NCBI GenBank assembly: GCA_946699065.1
Contig: CAMPDV010000136.1
Coordinates: 248,001 to 312,000 of the forward strand
Direction of reading: 5' to 3'
Source: Loxodes magnus
Taxonomy: Eukaryota; Ciliophora; Karyorelictea; Loxodida; Loxodidae
Length of the DNA stretch: 64,000 nucleotides
Positions 38,507-50,850 of the stretch are shown piece after piece. The notes under the pieces were generated by a model. The model had not been told where the DNA came from, searched no databases, and saw only the letters and a program-made list of their open reading frames with translations. Position numbers and translations under genes: made by a program. Numbering within the stretch: position 1 is the first letter of the stretch; the number at the start of each line of letters is the position of its first letter.

Positions 38507-40834
38507 TCATTTACTAGAGTTATTCGTTGTAGGAAGTTAGCTTAATATCTTTTAGATATCTTCGGTTACATTCTCCTACTATATTTTGCCAGAGATTATA
38601 CTAAGGATTGTTTTTATGGCATCAATGCTCCCTAGTACTGCAGCATCGTTCTTGTATAATTATTTTTAAGTGCTAGCTTGGAAAAATTAACTAAATAAGT
38701 CTAGGAGATTTTTGTTTTTCCAGTACTCAATTAAGCTGTTTGAGCTGATTTTTATTAGTTATACTTTATTACTTAATGTGATTTTCTCTGCTATCCTCAT
38801 TACAACACTTTCTCTCTGACTTGGATGAACAGCAATAATATTTAGAATCTTGTTCGCCTATTCTATGATGTTGTCTTCCTTTATTTACTAGACTAATGAT
38901 AAGATCTATTATCCTGATTCTCCTATTTCACTTTATTTTTCCTTCATCTTTGCATATCCATTTACTGCAGCCAGAATAATAGAAGTTTCAGCTGCTATTT
39001 TACCTGAGCATATCTATTCAGCCTCTTTCATAACTGCTTATAGTCTACCATAATAAACATCATAATAACTTTTAAGTAAAGCATTATTCTCTATTTAAGG
39101 ATTAACGCTCATTAAATAGATTCCTATATCTGCCTTTTCTAATCCTACTCTAAATTTTTTTTCTAGTTCTTTAATATTTCCCTCTTAGATTTCAAGCAGA
39201 TGAGTCAACTAAGTTTCTGAAACTGATTGCTTAGGCATAAGTACATCAACGAGGCTGCAAATGTCCATATTTTTCTAGACTTTTAATTCTTAAAACTCTG
39301 ACGTGAACTAATGTAATTAGGCTTGAGGACTATTTTGACTAATCTACTTCAACTTTTCTTCAACATTGACAGAAACTTCTTATATCCTCCTTATTTTTTC
39401 AATAAGTATCAATAGCTTTTTGCTTAATTTTTCATCCATATTTTGAAACTATTACTAATTTTTATCAGTTCCTTAACCTTTACTCAGGATTAATTAGTAA
39501 GCTTTGTTAAAGTCTCTTAAAGCATCTTTCTCCTCTCCCAATTCTATTAAAACTTTAGATCTGTTACAGTAGTATAAAGCTTTGCTAGGTTCAATCTTTA
39601 TGGCTTTGTTATAGTGTTCTAGTGCTTCTTATTTTCTCCCTAAACCTTAAAGAGCAATTGCTTTGTTTAATAGAGCTTCATGGTAATAAGGGTTAATGCT
39701 TATTATAGAATCATAGCATTAAATCGCTTCCTCTTTCTTTCCAATATCTTATAGAGCGATGCCTTTATTAAAATAGGCATCTACGTAATTATGATTATGC
39801 TTAATAGCAACATCATAGCTCTCAATAGCTTCTTTATACTTATTCATTTTCAGCAAAGAATTGCCTCTATTGTTATATGCAGCAGCATTTTAAGGGTTTA
39901 AGTTAATTACTGTATCATAGCATTTTATAGCTTCTTCATACTTCCCTAGATCCTGCAAAGCAGCTCCTTTATTAATTAATGCTATTGAATAATTGGGATT
40001 GACTTTAAGACCAATGTCATACTATTCTAGTGCCTCTTCTAACTTTCCTAAATTTCAAAGAGCATAACCTTTGTTTATGTAGTTCTAAATATAATGAGGG
40101 TTGAGCTATATTGCTGTATCATAGTCTTTTATAGCTTCTTGAAACTAATTAAGGATTAATAAACTGTTTGCCTTATAGCTGAAACCTTCATAATTCAAAG
40201 GATCAACCTAGATAGCCTTGTTAAAGTGTTCAATTGCTTCTTCAACCTTACCTAAGCTCTCAAGGAGCGTACCTTTGTTTAAGTAAGCAAGTACGTATTT
40301 ATCATTGATCTAAAGTGCACTATCGTAGCACTTAATTGCCTCTTCTAATCTGTTTAAGTCTTAAAGAACTATACCCTTGTTCACCCAAATAGCCTCTTCT
40401 TTAGGATTATGCTTAATAGCATCTTCATAGCACTCAAGTGCTTAATCTTTCTGTCCTAGCACTTAAAGTACATGTCCCTTGCTCATATAAGCCTTAACAA
40501 AATCAGGTTTAAGCTAAATTGCAGAATTATAAGCATCAATTGCTTCCTCCGTTCTTCCTAGATCAAATAAAGCGACTCCTTTATTGTAATAAGCATTGAC
40601 ATACTTCTCATTTAGTTTAATCGCAGTATTAAAGCACTCAATGGCTTCCTCTTTTTTCCCTAGTTCTTAAAGTAGATTCCCTTTAAAGTAATAAGCAGCT
40701 TCATTGTTAATATTCTTCTTAATAGCAGAATCTAAGCATTCTATAGCCTCATTCTTCTTCCCCTTCTAGTATAGTATATTAGCTCGCTTTATTAGGTATT
40801 TAGGACTTGATTTAAATATCTAAGCTGCTCCCAT
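38507..40834 (-). CDS. TPR-repeat protein, 775 aa
   Basis: Intact single frame from ATG (40834; MGAAQIFKSSPKY) to TGA (38507-38509). Residues about 10-440 are thirteen tandem 34-residue tetratricopeptide repeats, e.g. AYYNKGVALFDLGRTEEAI, with the usual W/L-G-Y-A-F-A-P pattern (NKG, LG, EEAI, YD, NP). The remaining 335 residues are helical and coiled-coil, without a catalytic motif. Repeat 8 has Trp encoded by TGA (40055-40057), while Trp codons elsewhere are TGG. TPR superhelices bind partner proteins; ciliates carry many such genes, often linked to cilia or signalling, but this one's partner is unknown. The second residue is Gly, though position 6 is Ile, so myristoylation is doubtful. Confidence 0.92.
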
Positions 40835-43800
40835 TTTTATCCTCCTAAGTGATTCAAAAATGAGTCTATTTTTAAATAGAGCTTAGATAGTACGATTGAT
40901 ATAGATAGGCTAGCTAAAGCTTGTAGACAAACTCATAATAAAATAAAAAACTAGAGATAAAGCGAGTTTCTTAAGCCTTTGCTATAATGCTTGATCTTAG
41001 TTAGCTAAGCAAATAGCTTATATAATAGGCTTGCATTAACTTAAATATACCTAGCGGCTAATTTGAAAATAAAGCTTTGATTCAATCTAAAATAAATAAG
41101 GAAAGCATCAGATAAGTAAAATGCATACTCTAGACTAAAAAATTCAGTCATTTGAAGATCTGAATTAGTTTGGAAATATTTAAAGAAAGAAATAACGAAT
41201 AGTCAGTATTTTAAGATGCCTTCTTAGGCTTTAAGACCTATTTTAAAACAGATAAATAGATTCTTTAGAACATTTTATTTAAAGATTTGAGTTGAATTTA
41301 AGTAGAGAAAAGGTAATCCTTCAAAAATATAAAAGCGATTGGTTGTATAACCAACAAAAGGAATAAAATGTAAATAAATCCCAGATTTGATTAAATTTAG
41401 TAGGAAATATCTAAAAGTCCTTTGTCATAATCTACAGAAGTCTACAATTAACCAAATTTTCTTGTATTATCTCTCTTATGTTCAATTATTTTCAAGCTAC
41501 CAAGTTTAAAAGGTAAATTCTTGAATCCAATGCTATTAAAAAAGACGAAGCTTCTAGAAATTGTTCTAAAGATCAAATTTTGTTGGGCTTTTTACAGGTA
41601 TTATAATATCTACAATGCTTGATCATCCTTTTAGATAGACAGGGTTATAATGAATCCTATCTCATATTTTTAAGTTTTCTCTTTTAATAAAAAACAACTT
41701 TGACTATTTTTGTTTGATATATGCACTCCTGTTCTATACCATCACTTGACTAAATTATGTCCTAAAGTTTGACGTTAAATTAAATAGAGTAAACGTATCT
41801 TTTTGAAAAGAGTCTTAACTAAGCTAGTAGAAAAGCCTAATACTTCTTTATTTAAAAGCAAAGCACGATGTACAAGAAATAAAGGTGCAAGATATTAAGC
41901 TGGATTAGGCTAAAATTATCTAGTTGAAAAAAAACCTATCCTGTTACACTTGCTTAGTATATAACTAACTAAAAACAATCTTTTATAGAAAATTCAGGCC
42001 AAAAGACTTAGAAATGCTAGCCTTTTCTTCTTCTAATTGAAAATTAAACCGTTATCTATAGTATTTTAGCTTTAAACTTGATATTGGATATGATTAAAAC
42101 TAAATATACCTAAACTAATTATTTAATTAGATTAAAAACTAAATCATGTTGATTATATTATTCTTGAATACACTCTAGTAGTTTGATGATCTGTTTCTCT
42201 CGATCTTTGTTTTAAGCTATTCTTCGAATTTCTATCTTATATATAAAGCTCTTAGAAGACATTTCTTTTAATTAAAACTCATTAATTTGCCTTTTTAAAC
42301 AGAAAGCTACTACAATTTTTTCTTAAGTATTGTCTTATCATCAGCCTTATATTTGAAAATTAAGCTTTATAATGTCTTAAAAAACTATTCAGCATTAAAG
42401 ATCTAAATTAAAGGCTATTTTCGACGATTTCTCTTAATTCTATTTTACTCTAAAAGGTTACATCTATCTTTTATATATCAGCTTAAATACACTTAAAGAA
42501 GAGGGCTCTTAATTAGTGGAAAGCTATAGAAAATTAAGGAAAAAGTAAGGAAAAAAAGGTTATAAGTAAAGTGTTAAAACTTGAATAAGGCGATTATTTA
42601 TTCTACTTATCATTTCTGATATTAAGCATTGCTTAAGACATAAATTGGTTATATGGTATAGTTATAAGAGTTTTTATTGGAGTTTACGTAATTTTGTAAC
42701 AATCACAATTTAAGCCACACTAAGTTATTATGTTATAGATTAAAATCTAAAGCTATCATTCTGGTTTAAAGCTGCAAATAAATAAAGAGCTTAATTTTTA
42801 TGAAATTTGAAGGGATTATTTTCTCTCTATAATCTTAGCTTAGCATACTTCAGGTAGAAAGACTTATAAGATTATCTTATGATAAGGCATATTAAAACTT
42901 AATAAAATATTTCTTAGGATTATTTCCTTGCTTCTGAATATATTTTAGTACTAACATCACTTCTACTATCTTGACATTCCTTCTTCTTTATCACTTCACT
43001 GCCTTCCTTTAAATATTTACTTTTAGATTCTTTGCTTAATTTAGTTGCTTTTATCACCTTTTATTCTTCTTAATATATCCTACTTCTCTAGATTATGTAG
43101 GACTTATTAAATAGAAGTTATATGAGAGGTAAGTAAATGCTTTATACTGATAATAATGATATTAGATATTGTAACCTTAAGTGAAAACTGAGATTCTAAT
43201 TGATTTCTATTTCACTACTATATTGCAGCAAACATTTTGCTGTTATTACTTTCTACTACTAAGTGCTATGGTTATATATTATTACCATTAAACTCCAAAT
43301 GATGTACTTAGTGACTGACAAAGTGGACGCTTTGTTATTTTTTTAATCGAAGCAGACTGGATTACTTTATCGTGCTAACTTAAGTATCTTATTATGGGAG
43401 TTTCGATTTCCATTCTTCCAAAAAGATAATTTAATATATGGGAAAAATCTCGTTTTGACATATTGATAAGAATTCAAGGTATCGCAAGCTAATAACATAC
43501 TTGCTTTCAATGGGAATTATAAAAAGAGAAAAAAGAGGAAAGGGATGAAAAAGATTGGAGTTCAGATAGTAATAGATGTTTGAGTAATTTCAGAAACTGT
43601 TAATTATCTATATTATAATGCTACTCTAAATACAGTTTATATCATAACTTCACTAGAATTAATCTTCATAGTTTAATTATCCTTTTTTATCTTTCTCTAT
43701 TTCTTTTATAGAAGGAACAACTTTGCGAATTCTAAGGGCTTTTTTCTGTTTAGACTGTGGTTTCTATTTATGTGAAAAGATTAATAAAGCATTTGAAAAT

Positions 43801-44786
43801 GGGAGATATTGCTATCAGTGACAGGCAATTTATTTTAGTAGGGTTGAGAGCTTGCAATTAAAAATTAACTAAGGTTGTTAGAATATAATGTGAAAAAATT
43901 AGGAGGAGAGAAAGGGAAAATTATATTACTCCTAATAATTTATTTTTGCGCCAATGGATAAAAAAATGGTGAATCAATTTTTTCAATAATTTAAAGTTCC
44001 AAATAAAAGAATTAAAAAGTAAAGTGAAAATTTTAATTATTTATAAGGCGAAAACTTGACAAATTCTAAGATAAGACTGAAATTTAAATTTTGCAATATA
44101 TAAGAAAAACTCTGATATATAATTCAAAAGGTAAGAAACTACAAAGCATGAAAGTAACTATGAGGAAATGAAAGAAAATAGCGACATAAAAAGTATAAAA
44201 AATTTAAAAAATGCTACTCCGAACATCAAAGAAGAACAATAAATATAAGGTAAGATAAACTTTTATTTATCTTAGATGAGTAAGATTAAATAATAGTTAA
44301 TAATAACTAACGGAAATCCTCCTACAATAGGATCATAGCGCTTAAAATTATTTAAAAAATGATAAAAATCCGGAACCATATTATATCCGTAACTTTTAGA
44401 CTATAATTTTGTTTCCTTTTCATGCTTTTGTCGTAAAATCTAATATTGCTAATTGTGGATAAATTTTATGTCTCTTTTTCCTTTATAATGCTTCTTTTTA
44501 TATTACGATTGATAAATTTGTCTTTTGATCTATATTTATTTTCTTTTATTCGATTCTGTATCTTTTATTTTTTAGTATCAATTATACTTTTCCACATTAG
44601 AAATCTCTAATCAAGCTTGGGGTTTTATTATTTTCAATACTTAATTCTCTTCCATATAGACCTAATTATGAGATTTTTCCAAAGTTCCATCCTTACTATA
44701 TATATTGACACCTTCTTCAGAGTGATTATAAAATATCCTAAGATAAGATAAGTCAATTAACGTGATAACTGCCTTCAAAAGGCAGA
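40835..44786. other. Long spacer, possible unresolved exons
   Basis: No gene could be assigned with confidence. On minus, about 42890-43090, one frame reads as Lys/Ser-rich protein-like sequence (SKESKSKYLKEGSEVIKKK) and could be an exon. A plus-strand GTAAGT donor-like site sits near 43128. The rest is A+T-rich. Confidence 0.4.
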
Positions 44787-45553
44787 TCATGGTTGATTAA
44801 AAAATTATTGATAATTATCTTTATATTCTTGAATTTCTTCGTCAGGATCAATTTCTTCTATTACATACCTTCCGGTGGTGACTTAGCCCTTCTTTACTAT
44901 TGGAATCTTGCTCCAATCTCAATCTTTGCCAAATATTAGTCTGGTTCTTCTCTCCTATGCATTGTAATATCTCCAGAAGCTGGTCTCCATTGTACAATTT
45001 TCTTCTAAACATTTTTCCATTTGTAGGGTTGTAAAGTTTAGTCATTTTGTTCCAAATTTTTCTAGTTTTCTAATTTTTATTTAAATTGGAATTGTCTGTA
45101 TTTTTTATATAATGTACTATTTTAAAACTGTAGAAAAATCTTGAATTGCAGTTTTTTGTATTGTATCTTAATTTTCCACATTTTTTGTATTTAAAAAATT
45201 TTTCCGGTTAGAAAAAAATTTGGAATTCTTTTATTCAACAATCATAGAATCATAATGAAGGAAAAGAAGTTATTACTAATTATTTTGCCTATCATTTTAG
45301 TTTAGTTTAAACCCCGTTTTTCCATTTCTTCGCTAAGTTGAGAGTTTGAGGTTTTGTTTCTTAATTCCGTTTTTAGTCATTGATTTTCACTTTATAATTA
45401 TTGCACAGTAAAAGTCAAAGATTCAATCCGTTAATTCAGGTCAAGTAATGACTGTTACATCTTTTTACTTTCTGTTTCTAGGGAGTATATTTCAATGAGA
45501 GAATTTTATTAGTCTATATTCTGCTAATTTTAGAGGATCATTTCTTAGGTCAT
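44787..45553 (-). CDS. Coiled-coil protein, frame interrupted
   Basis: Start MTQEMILQNQQ (ATG at 45553); a Gln-rich coiled coil follows (IYSLETESKKMQQSLLDL, SENQWLKTELRNKTSNSQ). The same frame is protein-like again further on (REEPDQYLAKIEIGARF, AKSPPEG). The last 25 or so residues, EEIDPDEEIQEYKDNYQQFF and then NQP with TGA at 44787-44789, are in a different frame. An 11- or 14-nt GTATGT...AG interval near 44855-44870 would join them. The middle (about 45100-45290) reads better in yet another frame, so further tiny introns or indels are likely. No family recognised. Confidence 0.5.
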
Positions 45554-45981
45554 TTTTTTAATGATAAATAACAATTAATTACCCTTCAATTTTTAACTTT
45601 GTAGATAAAGAAATATCAACAAGTTTAAATTAGATAAATGAAAGGAGATACTTTCATATTTTAAATCATATTAAGAAAGGTATTGCAAATAAGTGAGCCA
45701 AATTTAGAGATGCTTATAACTAGTTATATCGAAATGCTAGTAAATCTACTCATATAGATTTAAAATTTAAATTTACTAGAATAATTTTATCTGCTGGAAA
45801 CTTTATCTAATAATTTTCAGTTTATTGCTATATTATACCTAACTAAGAGTTGAATCAAAGTATTTCATTTTCTGAATATTTATGTTTCTTTGTAAATTCT
45901 AAAATGCTTGGCTAAAATAATTCACTTAGATTGTTATGAAAAAGTCTTTATTTAAAATCTAAAAGTAGATCTTTTTTTAAA

Positions 45982-47730
45982 TCATGGTGTATATGCTAAA
46001 ATGCATTAAAGAAGCTAAAAATAAAATATATGAGTTATTAGATATTTATCATACTTAAACAAAATTTTTGATTTAAATACGCGTAATTTAGCAATTTTGC
46101 GCAGCTCTGTTGTAAATGTCAATTATTAAAGTTTCTCTATAAATTGTTACCATATAGGTTCTTCATCTAATTGCGAGCTAAGTTGCATCATTTTTTCACC
46201 AAAGCAAAAGGCGTCTTTAAGTAATTACAGTTTCATTTCTCAACTTATGTGAAGAAACTAACCCGGTCCAACATTTAGAATCCTTAAATACTCAATCAGA
46301 TCATCATTGGGAACTATTTTTCCATTTCAAGTAATATCTCTTTATCAATTTATGCATCTTCATCATAATTATATTTTTAAAGGATTAATTGAATGATGCT
46401 CTTAATTCCACAAAATATTATTGATATATGATTTAGGATGCTCAATCTTTTGGAAAGTATACTAAGAGAACTAATTAAAAAATTGGATTTTAGTATTTTG
46501 TCTAGATTTTTCTATCATTTACCTGCCTTTGGTTATAATATTGAAAAATAGCGAAATTCTAAAGAATGTTATAAGATAGATAATATAATAATAATATCTA
46601 TTAATATATCTTGAATATATATTCATATAGATATTAAGACTGCTTATTTTCATTTCATTCATCAGATCTAACTTACATATTGCTCATATTTATCTTCTTC
46701 ATCCTTTTCTACTGCTTCAGTTTTGTCCAGATCATTCTGTCATTGTAGAAGTTCATCATTTTATTCTAAAGTTTCAATTCTTCTTCTAAGTAGCTTTTAA
46801 TGAAAGCTTTTAATTCTGAAATCAGTTCCTTTTAACTGCTTTTAAATAGGAATTTACAACTAAGATAGCATTGATTGTATATTAGCATTTTATTAGATAA
46901 TATTTTTAAATCTTGACTATCCTAAATAAGATATTGCGGAGCTTCACATCATTAAATATGAACAAAGCTATCTAAGTTTCCACAAATTCAAATCTCAGAG
47001 TGGTTACTTTTGAAGTGTCTTTATTATAAGTCATATTAGAAATTATAGCAAAAGGTTCTTAAATTGTGCATAGAAACTATTTCTCTGATCATATATTTAT
47101 TAAATTTAGCATATGTATTGAATATAATCTATCTTGTTTCATTATCGATATCTTCAAAGTAAAAATGTGCATTTTACATTGATTTCATCCTGTCTGTAGC
47201 ATCTAAAAAGAACTTTTCTTTGATTTTATCTTAAGCTTTATCCTTGAATTTTTATTGGCTTCAATATTCTATATCTCTATTTCAAAATATCAGGTTAATT
47301 TTCCAAGTTTTTAAAATGTCTAAGATTAACAATCTTTCTTTGCTAAAAAGAAAGCAATATCAGAGTCAGGATTTGCTTACGTTTCTTATAGTAATTTTAA
47401 ATAAACTAAGTGCCTCATAATTATGCAATATTCAAAAGATAGTCAGTATAAGTCTATGAAGTATAATCGTTAAATGTTGAGTTTGGACTTTGAAATATAC
47501 ATCTTGCTACTTTTCTTTAACTAATATAATATCTTTCTTTATTTTTCCAATATCCCATAAAATTGCTCATGGAATGAGTATAGAGACATTAAAGTTTTAT
47601 AAATAAACTTTAAAAAATTAGAGATTAGATATAAAAACCAAAGTAGAAAGTAAATAAATAAAGAAAAGCTATCTATTACTATATGTTTATAGCGGGTAAA
47701 GAAGTCCAAAAATAAGAATTTATACATCTC
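45982..47730 (-). CDS. Unrecognised multi-exon gene
   Basis: Several minus-strand blocks read as protein: ETQANPDSDIAFFLAKKD (about 47380), ATDRMKSMQNAHFYFEDID with NETRQIIFNTYAKFNKYM (about 47000-47210), an acidic coiled coil LDKTEAVEKDEEDKYEQY (about 46690-46750) and EHPKSYINNILWNQ through IVPNDDLIEYLRILNVG (about 46250-46460), ending in TGA at 45982-45984. Blocks are in different frames. A 19-nt GTAAATTCC...AAAG interval near 46840 would join two of them, so small introns are probable. Start near 47730 is uncertain, with a possible N-terminal membrane segment. Function unknown. Confidence 0.45.
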
Positions 47731-48867
47731 CTAATTAAATTTGAAATACCAATGAATAGTTTTTAAATATACTAAAATGTTTCTTTTATAATACTCTTAA
47801 TAAAATAACTAAGAGTATCAAGTTTAATATAAGTAGGAGCATTAAATTAATTAATAATTCCTGACTAATTAAAGAGTAAATTTTAGATCTCTGAGCTGAT
47901 ATTTTTCAATTATATGCCTTTATATAAATTACAGAAAACCAAATATTTTATACTTTTTAACTATATTTATGAAGAAATATAGGTATGTGAAAATTAAGGA
48001 AGTCTAAAACAACTAAACCATAAATAAAGAAATCGAAATTACTTATATGAAATGCTATAAACTTATAGGAATTAATACATGTTAATCAATAAAGCTAAAT
48101 ACTCGCTACCTTAATGAAGCAAAGCGATAATTAGAATGTGATTGATTATTATTCTATTAGAAGATATAAGAATGAAGAAGATAATTAAATGAAATATATT
48201 TATCGCTATTTGAAATAAACTTAATAGCATTTTTAGAAGTTATTAATTCAATTAAAGGATGTAAATAAATTATTGGGCAGAAAGTAAAAGAACTAAATAA
48301 TTATTAATCATTAAATAAACTTTCATGCTTTAAAGTTATTTAGTTGTATGTTTAGTTGTATATAAGACTCAAGGCTTTATTAAGAAAGTAGGAAGTAAAG
48401 CTAGGATAATGGAGGTTTTTCCTATTTTCTCTAATAATACAAATTCTAATTTTAATACGTTAAAATAAGACTTAAAGATTTATTCCAAGATCAGAAGTAG
48501 AGTAGGAATCAAAAAAAATTAAGTTTGCTTCTTGTTGAGTTATCTAATTGTTTTGATCTTTTAAAATATAGAAATAAATTAATTAAACAATTTATGGTTC
48601 TATATTAACTTCTTTAATGGAGAGAAAAATAAATCAGAAGACTCAATATATAAAATTTTCTATTAAAGGAAGAATAAAAATTACATCTATTTCCTTATTT
48701 AGTGCTTTCACTATTGAATACTTGATCTTAGTGATATAAATAAAAATGCAGATAGATTTATAATTTCAGTAAGATTCATAATTTTAGTTTTATAACTAAT
48801 ATTATAAAGGAAAGCAATTGAAGATATAACTTCCTATATTTAACATTTAAATCATAAATCAATTTAA
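47731..48867. other. Spacer without recognised genes
   Basis: A+T-rich DNA between the multi-exon gene and retroposon B. Nothing identified. Confidence 0.4.
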
Positions 48868-48881
48868 AATTTCCTAAAGTA

Positions 48882-48900
48882 TAATAATAATAATAATAAT
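48882..48900 (-). repeat. TTA-repeat tail of retroposon B
   Basis: Trinucleotide run directly against the target duplication; takes the place of a poly(A) tail. Confidence 0.8.
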
Positions 48901-48930
48901 ATACTTAAAGTTAGTAGAGTTTTGCATTCT

Positions 48931-49013
48931 CTGGAATTGCAACCAGTTCCTGCGGACAGTTTTTTAACGTGGGTGTGATCCACGACCTTTTTATTAAGTG
49001 GAAGGTTACCACT
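48931..49013 (-). ncRNA. Three-hairpin 3' region of retroposon B
   Basis: CTGG/CCAG (48931-48934, 48943-48946; 8-nt loop), CGTGG/CCACG (48968-48972, 48980-48984; 7-nt loop) and AGTGG/CCACT (48997-49001, 49009-49013; 7-nt loop). Same order and loop sizes as in the LINE at 9215-9298, with paired base changes, so it is probably an RNA structure used in transcription, stability or template recognition. Confidence 0.65.
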
Positions 49014-49014
49014 G

Positions 49015-49713
49015 TAACCGTTCAAGTGGTCTTGCAAAAAGCTTTTATTTGTAGATCCCTGTTGGAGTTATTCATAGTTTATTGAGTTGTCTCCATGTTC
49101 TTTTCTGCTCTTATTCGTTTATTTTCTTTCATTATCAACAGTTTTTTAAAATATGTTGATTTGATTTGCAACATCAACAAAGTTTGTATTATTGTCTTTA
49201 TTTCGTTCTTTTTTATGATAATTTATTTTCTATATTTTCTAATCTTTTAATGAAACTTGTAGCAATCATTTCTTTTTCTGGATTCAATTCTGTTTTTAAT
49301 TCTATTGGTATTTTTTCTATTTCCATTTTTGTGTCATATTTAAAGTTTTATTGTGACTAAGTTCAGAGTTGTTCTTCCGTTATCAAATTGCTTTGAATGA
49401 GCTGTCTTCTGAGTATTAATAATTCGTTGTTTTAATCCTCTATGCTATTCATTAATTCCTTTATTTTTTCTCCTTAGTTATAAGCTATTTCTTCATACTT
49501 TGAAATTAATTTTTACATTTGATCTAGTTAAATTTAAAGTTTTTGATCAGATTCGTTTTTAGGTTATCTTATCTCTATAGATCCTACCATCACTTTACCT
49601 TCTGATGACGAACTTGACTCCTCTCTATGCTATTGTTTTTTCTAAATTTCTTTTGCCGCTTTTCTCTTTAGGTTTTTAAGTTAATTCTTTGAGAGTCGAA
49701 GAGATTAATCCAT
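49015..49713 (-). CDS. ORF1 zinc-knuckle protein of retroposon B
   Basis: Frame intact over its length, unlike the LINE copy. MDQSLRLSKNQLKNLKRK is followed by a Ser run (SSSSSEGKVMVG), a coiled coil (about residues 60-105), a segment ending IKRLENIENKLSQKR, and the zinc knuckle CWCCKSNQHILKNC (CX2CX4HX4C; Trp is TGA). The conserved NKLWITPTGIYKQKLF comes after it. Protein similarity to the LINE ORF1 is clear while bases differ at many codon third positions, supporting real coding use. There is no TGA between this motif and the hairpins, so the true C-terminus is unknown. Presumed role: binds its own RNA. Confidence 0.8.
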
Positions 49714-50096
49714 TTTTCACTGTAATTTCCTAAAGTAAGAATTTGTAATTAACTACCATATTAAGTTGTATGATCTTTAGCAAAGAAAAAGTCTAACTAC
49801 CTCAAGAGAATATAGATGTAAGAATAGAAGCTATTTATTTCATAGAGTTGAAGAGTCTATTTAATTGTTAGGACTAAAGCTTATAGTTATATTTTTATTC
49901 CAATAACATAAAATACAGTGACTAATCTAATTTTTAATGCTAAAGCTAGTAACTTAAAAAAACATTTTAGAAGCTTCATAAAAAGTTAAAGTTAAAGTTA
50001 AAAAGCTTTGTTAAAGCCTTAGTAGTCAGCCATCTGACTATTCTATCAGCTTGTCTCCATTAGTTTGTCTTGAATTTCTACTAGGCTTAGTTAGGC

Positions 50097-50120
50097 GGTG
50101 TAGCACTTCATTAGCGCACC
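50097..50120 (-). other. Stem-loop shared with the LINE 3' end
   Basis: GGTG/CACC closes a second short stem around TTCATTA. The GTAGCAC core and spacing match 4870-4890. The ORF stop TGA (50108-50110) lies in the loop. Confidence 0.55.
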
Positions 50121-50842
50121 ATCCTTTGATATTCTGAATAGTTTTCATCTTGCATGTAGTCCTAATTATTTCTCCAAGGATTAAGATTTGAATTAAAGAA
50201 TTTTTTTCTATAAATGTTTCCGCTTTATGTTGGATATATCCTAAATAGTTTTCTAAAAATATCTTATTTATTCTTTCTTTAAATTTCGCTTAGTTAGTAG
50301 CAGTATTTTCATTGGTGTTATTTATTGCACACGTAGCATTTTATTCTTCTTTTAAACTATTATTCCTGTAACACTTATTTAATTTAAATTTACTACTTAT
50401 TTTAAATAAACGTTTACTGTTTATTTTAATTTGAGGCTTCATTTTCTATTTCCATAGGATCTGATTAATTCTGTTAAATCGAAAATGGCGTAACCTGAAT
50501 TTATTATTAAATTTAAAGAATTCTTTGTTCCAGTTTGTTTTCTATTTCTTATGATTATTAGTATTGTTTCTCAAGTAAAGACGTTATTAGTTTTTCTAAT
50601 TTTTCTACATTATCAGTGAGGTATCTATTTTTAAACATAAACTCTTTTAATGACTTAGATAATATTTCTATTTGAGTTTGTGTCGGAAGTTTTTTTAGTT
50701 CTGGATTTCCAAGTGGTTAATGTTCGTCATATCAATCATATTTCTCACTTTCACTCATTGTAATTATTTCGCTTTTTTATTTTTTAGAAAATTTTCCTGT
50801 TTAAATGTTTTGTTCAAAGTTCTGTTATTTCTTAGAAGCCAT
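50108..50842 (-). CDS. ORF1 zinc-knuckle protein of retroposon D
   Basis: 244-aa intact frame, ATG 50842 to TGA 50108-50110. MASKKQQNFEQNIQTGKFS leads to a coiled coil (LTDNVEKLEKLITSLLEKQ), a Gln-rich stretch, and a knuckle CYVCNKQHQWKYC (CX2CX3HX4C, one residue shorter than in B; Trp is TGA). IYPTQSGNIYRKKFF corresponds to the ITPTGIYKQKLF motif of B. This is a distant member of the same family with the clearest stop codon. Presumed RNA-binding. Confidence 0.75.
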
Positions 50843-50850
50843 TTTATATA

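Larger units (their letters stand above)
48868..49737 (-). mobile_element. ORF1-only retroposon B with 14-bp target duplication
   Basis: An 842-bp insertion (48882-49723) flanked by the direct repeat AATTTCCTAAAGTA at 48868-48881 and 49724-49737. Sense strand is minus: ATG 10 bp from the 5' edge, an ORF1 frame like the LINE's, three hairpins and a TTA repeat as 3' tail. No endonuclease or reverse transcriptase is present. A variable-length target duplication and simple-repeat tail indicate target-primed reverse transcription supplied from elsewhere, comparable to half-L1 (HAL1) elements. Confidence 0.88.
49981..50850 (-). mobile_element. ORF1-only retroposon D
   Basis: About 870 bp present in K3's flank but absent at the matching site of K2 (near 25995), so it is an insertion. 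The 3' end (left) is a short GTTAAA repeat instead of TTA. It carries a 244-aa ORF1 and the stem-loop shared with the LINE 3' end. Target duplication is short or absent (ATA/ATAA). Confidence 0.8.

Noticed and set aside
44848..45045. Stretch of 65 codons on minus without any TAA, TAG or TGA (MTKLYNPTNGKMFRRK...)
   Set aside because: Its Gln are all CAA/CAG, unlike real genes here that use TAA/TAG mostly. The overlapping frame with AKSPPEG and EEIDPDEEIQ fits the gene better.
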